From positions 150,151 to 214,150 of the forward strand of contig NZ_JAHXNL010000008.1 in assembly GCF_023148685.1 (NCBI RefSeq): a stretch of DNA of 64,000 nt, given 5' to 3'. This document shows positions 57,948-64,000 of the stretch, one piece after another. The position numbers were made by a program, and so were the translations under genes. The stretch is from Georgenia sp. EYE_87. Its GTDB lineage: Bacteria > Actinomycetota > Actinomycetes > Actinomycetales > Actinomycetaceae. How positions within the stretch are numbered: position 1 is the stretch's first letter; each line of letters starts with the position of its first letter. The notes under the pieces were generated by a model that saw nothing but the letters and a program-made list of their open reading frames with translations, searched no databases and had not been told where the DNA came from.

Positions 57948-58754
57948 GTGCCACAGAAGCCACGCACCGACCGTGCCGCCGCCGTCTCCGCCGTCGCGGA
58001 TGCGACCCCGCGCGCGCTCTACGCCCTCGTCGGCAGCCGGGACGCCCCGACCAGCAGGGACGACGCCGCCGCAGCGCTCGGCCTCAGCCGCAGCACCGCC
58101 GCGTTCCACCTCGACCGGCTCGCCGAGGCCGGTCTGCTCGCGGTCGAGTTCCGCCGGCCCGCCGGCCGCTCGGGCCCCGGGGCGGGACGGCCGACGAAGT
58201 ACTACGTCCGCTCCGCCGACGAGGTGACGGTCTCGGTGCCGGAGCGGCACTACGAGCTAGCCGCGGACATCTTCGCGCGGGCCATCGCGGAGGCCGCCGA
58301 GACCCGGCGTCCCGTGCGCGACGTGCTGCGGCGGGTCGCCGCCGAGACCGGGCGCGAGGCGGGGCAACGCACGGGCGACTTCGACGCCGCGCTCGTCGCT
58401 GGCGGCTACGAGCCGCGGCCGGACGCCGCGGGCGGCGTCGTCATGGGCAACTGCCCGTTCCACCGCCTCGCCCAGAAGCACACCGAGCTGGTCTGCGAGC
58501 TCAACTACCAGCTGCTCGACGGCGTCATCCAGGGGGTTCCGGGCTGCGGACGGCGGATCGTCGCGGACCCCGGGGCGGGGCGCTGCTGCATCCGGGTGTT
58601 CGCGGACCGTCGGGATTCGGTAGACCCGCCGGGCCCGGCGAACCCGCCCGACCCGGCGAACCCGCCCGACCCGGCGAAACTGCCGGACTCGGAGGACCGC
58701 CCGGACCCGGCGAACCGGCCGACAGACGACGCCGGAAAGACCGCGGGCCCCTGA
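57948..58754 (+). CDS. SufR-like winged-helix regulator with cysteine cluster
   Basis: 268 aa. N-terminal ArsR/DeoR-type helix-turn-helix (TSRDDAAAALGLSRSTAAFH, LDRLAEAGLL), a GRPTKYYV wing, then a C-terminal sensor domain with GNCPFHRLAQKHTELVCELN, VPGCG and GRCC (Cys169, 183, 200, 213, 214). Cys169-x13-Cys183 and later Cys match the layout of SufR-type [Fe-S] regulators. A 40-residue Pro/Asp/Asn tail is made of repeats. GTG start 6 nt after TATGCT. Divergent from the folE operon, so it probably controls it in response to iron, oxygen or NO (inference). Confidence 0.85.
   Translation: MPQKPRTDRAAAVSAVADATPRALYALVGSRDAPTSRDDAAAALGLSRSTAAFHLDRLAEAGLLAVEFRRPAGRSGPGAGRPTKYYVRSADEVTVSVPERHYELAADIFARAIAEAAETRRPVRDVLRRVAAETGREAGQRTGDFDAALVAGGYEPRPDAAGGVVMGNCPFHRLAQKHTELVCELNYQLLDGVIQGVPGCGRRIVADPGAGRCCIRVFADRRDSVDPPGPANPPDPANPPDPAKLPDSEDRPDPANRPTDDAGKTAGP
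58634..58687. repeat. Three 18-bp tandem units in the regulator tail
   Basis: CCCGGCGAACCCGCCCGA at 58634 and 58652 exactly, with a diverged copy at 58670; encodes repeated Pro-Ala-Asn-Pro-Pro-Asp. Replication-slippage repeat outside the conserved domain. Confidence 0.9.
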
Positions 58755-58980
58755 CCCACGCTCGTCACTGCAGCGACGTTCGCGGCCCACGCGGCGGGTT
58801 GAACCGAGTCGCGCCGACCCGCGGACCGGGCGCGGCCTTCCTCTGACCGCGGCGGGCAGCCGCCGACGTAGCGTCCTGGTCCGCCGTCGCCACGCTCTGG
58901 CAACGATTCCGGTAGCCAGAACGTCACGCCACGGGTTGACTGTCACCAGTGGTCAGGGCCGGTCGTCGGAAGGAGCTGTC

Positions 58981-60219
58981 GTGCGCGCGATCTGGAAGGG
59001 TGCCATCACCTTCGGACTCGTCAACGTGCCCGTGAAGCTCTACAGCGCCACCGAGAGCCACGACGTCCCGTTGCACCAGGTGCACGACGCCGACGGCGGC
59101 CGGATCCGCTACCAGCGCCGGTGCGAGATCTGCGGCAACGTCGTCGACTACGAGAACATCGACAAGGCCTACGACGACGGGCAGCAGACCGTCGTGCTCA
59201 CCAAGGAGGACTTCGAGTCGCTGCCGGTCGAGCGCAACCGCGAGATCGACGTCCAGGAGTTCGTCCCCTCCGACCAGGTCGACCCGATCATGATGGGCAG
59301 CGCCTACTACCTGGCCCCGGACTCGAAGTCGACGAAGTCCTACGCGCTCCTCCGCCAGACCCTCGAGCAGACCGACCGCACCGCGATCGTGACGTTCACC
59401 CTGCGGCAGAAGACACGGCTGGCCGCCCTGCGGGTGCGCGACGACGTCCTTGTCCTCCAGACCCTGCTCTGGGAGGACGAGGTCCGCGAGGCGGAGTTCC
59501 CGGGCCTGGACGAGAAGGTGAACATCTCGCAGAAGGAGCTGGAGATGTCCTCGGCGCTCGTGAAGAGCTTCGAGTCGGACTTCACGCCCGAGCGGTTCAC
59601 CGACGAGTACCAGGAGCAGCTCCGCCAGCTCGTCACCGCCAAGCTCGAGCAGGGCGAGGCGCTCGACACCGAGGCCACCTTCGGCGAGGCGGTGGAGGCC
59701 GAGGAGGGCGGGCAGGTCCTCGACCTCATGGAGGCGCTGCGCAGGTCCGTCGAGCAGTCGAGGAAGAAGGACGACAGGTCGGCCGAGGAGCCCGCCGAGG
59801 AGGAGGGCGAGGAGGAGGAGCCGGCGGCCGCGGAGGCGGCCGGGAAGAAGCCGGCGCGCCGCTCGGGCGGGTCCCGTGCAGGCTCGGGCGCCTCGGAGAA
59901 GAAGTCCGAGGAGAAGGAGACCCAGAAGGAGAAGCCAGCCGCACGATCGACGGCGAAGAAGGCACCGGCGAAGAAGCCGGCCGCGCGGGCGACGGCGGAG
60001 AAGAAGCCGGCCGCGCGGACGGCGCCGGAGAAGAAGCCGGCCGCGCGGGCGACGGCGGAGAAGAAGCCAGCCGCACGGGCGACGGCGGAGAAGAAGCCAG
60101 CCGCACGGGCGACGGCGGAGAAGAAGCCAGCCGCACGGACTGCTGCCGCGGAGACTGCCGAGAAGCCCGCGGCGAAGAAGACGACGACGCGCAGGACGCC
60201 CGCGAAGAAGACCGCCTGA
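58981..60219 (+). CDS. ku: Non-homologous end-joining protein Ku
   Basis: 412 aa. Ku core in residues 1-~255: MRAIWKGAITFGLVNVPVKL, RYQRRCEICGNVVDYENIDKAY, YYLAPDSKSTKSYALLRQ and the LigD-contact region. A long Lys/Ala-rich, histone-H1-like tail follows (residues ~270-412) with five exact copies of KKPAARATAE-type decapeptide. The tail probably binds DNA. GTG start after GGAAGGAG. Partner LigD is 16 kb away in opposite orientation, not in an operon. Confidence 0.97.
   Translation: MRAIWKGAITFGLVNVPVKLYSATESHDVPLHQVHDADGGRIRYQRRCEICGNVVDYENIDKAYDDGQQTVVLTKEDFESLPVERNREIDVQEFVPSDQVDPIMMGSAYYLAPDSKSTKSYALLRQTLEQTDRTAIVTFTLRQKTRLAALRVRDDVLVLQTLLWEDEVREAEFPGLDEKVNISQKELEMSSALVKSFESDFTPERFTDEYQEQLRQLVTAKLEQGEALDTEATFGEAVEAEEGGQVLDLMEALRRSVEQSRKKDDRSAEEPAEEEGEEEEPAAAEAAGKKPARRSGGSRAGSGASEKKSEEKETQKEKPAARSTAKKAPAKKPAARATAEKKPAARTAPEKKPAARATAEKKPAARATAEKKPAARATAEKKPAARTAAAETAEKPAAKKTTTRRTPAKKTA
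59971..60140. repeat. 30-bp tandem repeat in the Ku tail
   Basis: AAGAAGCCGGCCGCGCGGGC-led 30-bp units at 59971, 60001, 60031, 60061 and 60091, plus 20 bp of a sixth; copies differ at few bases. In frame, encodes KKPAARATAE. Slippage would alter tail length but not frame. Confidence 0.95.
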
Positions 60220-60224
60220 CCGGT

Positions 60225-61208
60225 TCAGCGAGCTGCGGCGCGCAGCTTCTCGAGCAGCGGCTCGGCCGCCGTCGCCAGGAAGTCGTCCTGACTGTCCCCG
60301 CCCACCTGGACGAGCGCGACGTCGGTGAACCCCGCCTCCCAGAACGGGGCGACGGCCTCCACCATCGCGTCCAGGTCCGGGCCGCACACGATGTCCTCCG
60401 CCACGTCCTCCGGCCGGACCGCCGCCGTCGCCGCCTCGAACGCCGCGGTGGTGGGCAGGTCCGCGTTCACGGCCCACCCGAGCCCCGACCACCGGAACAG
60501 CTCGTGCGCTCGCGCGACGGCGGCGTCCACGTCGGGGTCCCAGCACACGGGCACCTGGCCGATGGCACGCCCCTCCGGCAGCCCCTCCTCCCGGCGCTGC
60601 TCACGCCAGGCCGTGACGACGTCGGCGTCCGGGGTGGTCGTGACGAGGTGGTCGGCCATCCCGGAGAAGCGGGAGACCGACTGGGCGCCCGACACGGCGA
60701 CGGCGATCTCGACGGGTTCGTCGGGCAGGTCCCACAGCTGCGCCTGATCCACCCGGAAGTGCTCGCCGGCCCAGGTCACGCGCTCACCGTCGAGCAGGTC
60801 GCGGATGATGAGGAGCGCCTCCTCCAGCATGTCGTGCCGCTCCCCCACGGCAGGCCATCGCTCGCCGACGACGTGCTCGTTCAGGCTCTCGCCCGCCCCC
60901 AGCCCGAGGGTGAAGCGACCGTCGGACAGCACCGCGAGGGTGGCCGCCTTCTGGGCGACGACGGCGGGGTGGTACCGCAGGATCGGGCACGTCACGTACG
61001 TCATCAGGTCCACGCGCTCCGTCACCTGGGCGACGGCACCGAGAACCGTCCACGCGTACGGCGAGTGCCCCATGGAGTCCAGCCACGGGAAGTAGTGGTC
61101 GGAGCAGACCTCGAAGTCGAACCCACGACGCTCTGCCTCCCGGGCGTGGCGCACGAGCTCCTTCGGGCCGGCCTGCTCGGTCATGAGGGTGTAGCCGAAT
61201 CGGGTCAT
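60225..61208 (-). CDS. LLM-class (F420-dependent-type) oxidoreductase
   Basis: 327 aa TIM-barrel luciferase-like: MTRFGYTLMTEQAGPKELVRHAREAERRGFDF, VTCPILRYHPAVVAQKAATLAVLSDGRFTLGLGAGESLNEHVVG, DLPDEPVEIAVAVSGAQSVS. The glucose-6-phosphate-dehydrogenase-like (TIGR03557) pattern with F420 is most likely. Substrate not evident. ATG at 61208; CAGCCT 7 nt upstream may make it leaderless. Ends 5 nt from the Ku stop, convergent. Confidence 0.92.
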   Translation of the reverse strand: MTRFGYTLMTEQAGPKELVRHAREAERRGFDFEVCSDHYFPWLDSMGHSPYAWTVLGAVAQVTERVDLMTYVTCPILRYHPAVVAQKAATLAVLSDGRFTLGLGAGESLNEHVVGERWPAVGERHDMLEEALLIIRDLLDGERVTWAGEHFRVDQAQLWDLPDEPVEIAVAVSGAQSVSRFSGMADHLVTTTPDADVVTAWREQRREEGLPEGRAIGQVPVCWDPDVDAAVARAHELFRWSGLGWAVNADLPTTAAFEAATAAVRPEDVAEDIVCGPDLDAMVEAVAPFWEAGFTDVALVQVGGDSQDDFLATAAEPLLEKLRAAAR

Positions 61209-61303
61209 GCGATCCAGGCTGGCACCGGCCGGGGCCGCGGGCATCCCGGAGACGTACCGTCCGGCGTCGTCGGAAATCGCGCGCGCCCGTGGGCGGCCGC
61301 TGC

Positions 61304-61309
61304 AAGACT
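61304..61309 (+). promoter_or_regulatory. -10-like hexamer for leaderless ABC1 kinase
   Basis: AAGACT, then 7 nt, then the GTG at 61317; no Shine-Dalgarno. Confidence 0.45.
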
Positions 61310-61316
61310 GCGGCGC

Positions 61317-63296
61317 GTGCACCCAATACTGGTCATCACCGCCGCGATCCTCTACGTCCTCACGGTCGCGCTGTTCACGCTCGTGGTCCGGCGCCTCCTC
61401 GGTGTTCGCGTGTCGCTGCTGCGCGCCGTCGTCGCCACCCTGGTCGCGCTGGCCGTGACCCGTCCGGTCCTGGACGCTCTCGTGGCCGAGCCGGCCGTGG
61501 GCACCACCGTGACCACCGAGGCGCTGCTGTACGTAGCCCTCCTCGGGGCGACGACGTTCGTCGTCGCGATGGTCCTCGTCGTCGTCGCCGAGGTGCTCGT
61601 GCCCGACGGCTCGATCCCCGGCCCGATCGATCTGTGGCGGGGCTGGCGCTCACGCCTGAGCCGGTCGGGACGCTACCTGGAGATCCTGCGTATCGCGTGG
61701 CGGCACGGGCTGAGCCGGTTCCTCCGGGGTCGCCGCCATCTCGCGCTGGGTACCGTGGCGGAGCGCCGCGACCTGGCCCGCTCGCTGCGAAGGGCTCTCG
61801 AGGACGGCGGCGTCACCTTCGTCAAGCTCGGGCAGCAGCTCTCGACGCGGCAGGACCTGCTGCCTCGGGAGTTCGTCGAGGAGCTGGCACTGCTGCAGGA
61901 CCAGGCGGCTCCGGTGTCGTGGGAGCTCGCCGCGGAGCGCATCCGCACGGAGATCGGGCACGACCTCGGCCAGACCTTCGTCGAGATCGACGAGCAACCA
62001 CTGGCGTCCGCCTCGGTCGCCCAGGTGCATGCGGCGCGACTGACGACCGGCGAGCGCGTCGTCGTCAAGGTTCAGCGGCCGGAGATCGAGCACGACGTCG
62101 AGCGAGACCTGGACATCCTCGTCCGGCTCGCCTCCCTGCTGGACGCACGCACGGACTGGGGCCGCAGCATCGGCGTGCGTGACCTGGCGGACGGGTTCGC
62201 CGCGGCACTGACCGAGGAGCTCGACTTCACGGTAGAGCGCGACAACATGCGTGGGGTCGCGGCCGCCCTCGAGCGCGGCGGCAGTGACGGGATCCGCGTG
62301 CCGACGCCGGTGCCCGCGCTGTGCACGCCGCGCGTGCTGGTCATGGAGCGGCTCGACGGCGTCCCCCTCACCGGGGCGGAGAAGTCCCTCGAGCGTCTGG
62401 GTCCTCAGATGCGCGCGCAGCTCGCGAGCACCCTGCTGGAGACCGTCATGGACCAGCTGCTCGAGAGCGGGATCTTCCACGTCGACCTGCACCCGGGCAA
62501 CGTCCTCGTGGCCGACGACGGCACGCTCGGCATGCTCGACCTCGGCTCGGTCGGCCGGCTCGGCGCCCAGACCCGGCGCTCCATGGGGCAGTTCCTCGCG
62601 GGCGTCGGGACCGGGGACTCGATGGCCGCCGCCGAGGCGCTGCTCGAGCTGGTCGAGCGGCCCGAGGAGATCGACGAGCGGGCCCTCGAGCAGGCCATCG
62701 GCGTGCTCATCCTGCGCTACACCGGCGGGGGTCCGACCGACGGGACCGCCGCGTTCGCGTCCCTGTTCACGCTCATCAACGCCTTCCGGCTCGGCGTGCC
62801 GCCGGAGGTCGCGGCGGTGTTCCGGGCGATGGCGACGCTCGACGGGACGCTGCGGGCGCTCGACCCCGGCTACGACCTCGTGTCCGAGGCGAAGGCGATG
62901 AGCCGCTCGCGGATGACCGGGCTCTCCGACCCCGGCAGGCTGAAGGAGACGGTCGAGCAGGAGCTGAGCTCCCTGCTGCCCATCGTGAGGCGGCTCCCCC
63001 ACCGCATCGACCGCCTGGCCGACGCCGCGGAGCACGGGCGGCTGACCGCGAACGTGCGGCTGTTCGCGGACCAGCGCGACCGGCGCATCGTGACCAACCT
63101 CGTGCACCGCACGCTGCTCACCGTGCTCGCCGCGACGACGGGCCTGATGTCGGTGGTGCTCTTCACGGTGCGCGGCGGCCCACTGGTCACGGCGGAGGCG
63201 AGCGTCTACACGGTCCTGGCGACCGGGCTCTTCGTGGTCTCCGTGGTGCTGGGGCTGCGGGTGCTGATCATCGTCTTCCGGCGGGAAGAACCGTAG
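61317..63296 (+). CDS. ABC1/AarF (UbiB-like) kinase family membrane protein
   Basis: 659 aa. Three N-terminal membrane segments (ILVITAAILYVLTVALFTLVV and LYVALLGATTFVVAMVLVVVA among them), then the atypical kinase: TFVKLGQQLSTRQDLLP with the KxGQ motif (Lys170), SVAQVHAARL Ala-rich loop in place of a P-loop, VVVKVQRP lysine, IFHVDLHPGNVLV catalytic loop (Asp390) and LDLGSVG metal Asp. Two more membrane segments end it (LTVLAATTGLMSVVLFTV, VLATGLFVVSVVLGLRVLI). UbiB/COQ8-like, linked to isoprenoid-lipid or quinone handling. Confidence 0.95.
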   Translation: MHPILVITAAILYVLTVALFTLVVRRLLGVRVSLLRAVVATLVALAVTRPVLDALVAEPAVGTTVTTEALLYVALLGATTFVVAMVLVVVAEVLVPDGSIPGPIDLWRGWRSRLSRSGRYLEILRIAWRHGLSRFLRGRRHLALGTVAERRDLARSLRRALEDGGVTFVKLGQQLSTRQDLLPREFVEELALLQDQAAPVSWELAAERIRTEIGHDLGQTFVEIDEQPLASASVAQVHAARLTTGERVVVKVQRPEIEHDVERDLDILVRLASLLDARTDWGRSIGVRDLADGFAAALTEELDFTVERDNMRGVAAALERGGSDGIRVPTPVPALCTPRVLVMERLDGVPLTGAEKSLERLGPQMRAQLASTLLETVMDQLLESGIFHVDLHPGNVLVADDGTLGMLDLGSVGRLGAQTRRSMGQFLAGVGTGDSMAAAEALLELVERPEEIDERALEQAIGVLILRYTGGGPTDGTAAFASLFTLINAFRLGVPPEVAAVFRAMATLDGTLRALDPGYDLVSEAKAMSRSRMTGLSDPGRLKETVEQELSSLLPIVRRLPHRIDRLADAAEHGRLTANVRLFADQRDRRIVTNLVHRTLLTVLAATTGLMSVVLFTVRGGPLVTAEASVYTVLATGLFVVSVVLGLRVLIIVFRREEP

Positions 63297-63370
63297 ACCG
63301 GCTTCCACAGGTTGCTGGGGTGCCACGTCGTCCACAGATTTGGCGGAATACCGCCGATCCTCTTGCCTGC

Positions 63371-63392
63371 TCGAACGCCCGTTCGATACGCT
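63371..63392 (+). promoter_or_regulatory. LexA (SOS) box overlapping promoter of DUF222/HNH gene
   Basis: TCGAACGCCCGTTCGA (63371-63386) is a perfect actinobacterial LexA site, TCGAAC-N4-GTTCGA. A TACGCT -10 box (63387-63392) follows immediately, so bound LexA would cover the promoter. The transcript would start near 63400, some 50 nt before the gene. Confidence 0.88.
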
Positions 63393-63451
63393 GGGTGCAG
63401 GTCCGGAACACACGCCCGGCACGGCCACGACGAGGAGGAAGGGGCGCCGCG

Positions 63452-64000
63452 ATGACCACCGCACCACCGTCCGAACCCGCCCCGCCGGCCGACGCGCCGG
63501 ACCCTGCGGCGATCCCGGCGCCGGGCCCGACGACCGACACGCCGGAACCGGTGCCGGACCCTGCGGCGATCCCGGCGCCGTGGCCGCGGACGCCGGTGCC
63601 CGTCCCGGGCGCGGGCGAGGTCCCCGTCCTGAGCGCGCTCGCCGCGGCCACCGCCCACCTCGACGCCCTGACCGGCACCGACCTGGCCGCCCTGCCCCCG
63701 GCCGACCTGCTCGCCGCCGTCGACGCCACCGAGGCCCTGCACCGCCGGATCGAGGCCATCACCGCCCGCGTCCTGGCCGCCGCCGAGACCGACGGGATGT
63801 GGGCCACCACCGGCGCCCGCTCCTTCGCCGCCTGGTACCGCGCCCGGACCGGCCGCCACCACACGCGCGCCGACAAGGCGGTCACCACCGCCCGCCGGCT
63901 GCGCGACCACCTCCCCGCCACCGCCGCCGCCCTGGCCGCCGGGCACATCAGCGCCGACCACGCCGCCGCGATGACCACACACGCCGCCGCCACCCCCGCC
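63452..64000 (+). CDS. DUF222-domain (HNH endonuclease-type, 13E12-like) protein, 3' end outside window
   Basis: First 183 codons; continues beyond the right edge. A Pro/Ala/Asp-rich lead of ~60 residues with a repeat (PDPAAIPAPGP/W) precedes the DUF222 domain: EVPVLSALAAATAHLDAL, VDATEALHRRIEAITARVLAAAE, TTGARSFAAWYRARTGRH, VTTARRLRDHLPATAAALAAG, HISADHAAAM. Full-length relatives end with an HNH nuclease, here not visible. GAGGAGG lies before the ATG. Family is multicopy in many Actinobacteria; an SOS box upstream suggests DNA-damage induction. Confidence 0.93.
   Translation, partial: MTTAPPSEPAPPADAPDPAAIPAPGPTTDTPEPVPDPAAIPAPWPRTPVPVPGAGEVPVLSALAAATAHLDALTGTDLAALPPADLLAAVDATEALHRRIEAITARVLAAAETDGMWATTGARSFAAWYRARTGRHHTRADKAVTTARRLRDHLPATAAALAAGHISADHAAAMTTHAAATPA

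Noticed and set aside
59121..63296. A very long open frame across the Ku gene, the LLM gene and the kinase
   Set aside because: It is open only because GC-rich codons avoid stops. The real Ku frame and the kinase starting at GTG 61317 account for it.

Overview
The window is very GC-rich, uses many GTG starts, is densely packed with 1-4 nt gene overlaps (ATGA/GTGA), and carries an ANTAR regulator, LytR-CpsA-Psr protein, Ku/LigD pair, F420-type oxidoreductases, an EspC-like secreted protein and a DUF222/HNH gene behind a TCGAAC-N4-GTTCGA SOS box. Together these indicate a chromosomal segment of an actinobacterium, probably Micrococcales (Cellulomonas/Georgenia-like). The lineage is inference. 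No rRNA, IS element, integrase, phage or CRISPR was seen.

Layout. 1-9.7 kb: a truncated SDR gene, tRNA-Ala(GGC), SRAP protease, a short substrate-binding lipoprotein coupled to a CDF transporter, a GAF-ANTAR/GAF-SpoIIE signalling pair, an ankyrin protein, and the conserved block TM peptide-nadD-Pro/Ala-rich membrane protein-rsfS-histidine phosphatase. 9.9-26 kb: two CorC/CNNM-type membrane proteins, a GH13 glycosidase, small oxidoreductase and VOC genes, a decayed SDR pseudogene, an LCP cell-wall ligase, an AGE-family isomerase, DsbA/FrnE with a tiny coupled CGPDGC protein, a FUSC-type protein and proA. 26-34 kb: thioredoxin, cupin, a CGNR regulator under a strong inverted repeat, a rifampicin-phosphotransferase-like protein, an MFS carrier, and small envelope or unknown proteins.

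34.4-38.2 kb: a tightly coupled five-gene cassette (EspC-like protein, 459-aa WXG-like/hydrophobic protein, two 225-aa unknowns, one membrane-anchored unknown). This is a candidate undescribed type VII-associated system. 38-43 kb: ureidoglycine aminohydrolase, GNAT, dodecin, three-domain LigD. 43-48.8 kb: a complete peptide/nickel-type ABC importer with a fused double ATPase. 48.9-54.2 kb: redox and MarR genes around a well-formed divergent promoter/operator, then a VOC-flavin-hydrolase overlap set.

54.2-58.8 kb: a four-gene operon (folE, FAD reductase, FolP2-type DHPS-like protein, RibD-C reductase), preceded by a 12-codon leader and divergent from a SufR-like cysteine-rich regulator. It looks like a dedicated pterin-linked pathway, not ordinary folate synthesis. 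59-64 kb: Ku with a Lys/Ala repeat tail, an F420-type LLM oxidoreductase, an AarF/ABC1 kinase and the start of the SOS-box DUF222/HNH gene.

Across the window many genes have a TANNNT -10 hexamer ending 6-8 nt before the start codon, consistent with leaderless transcription.
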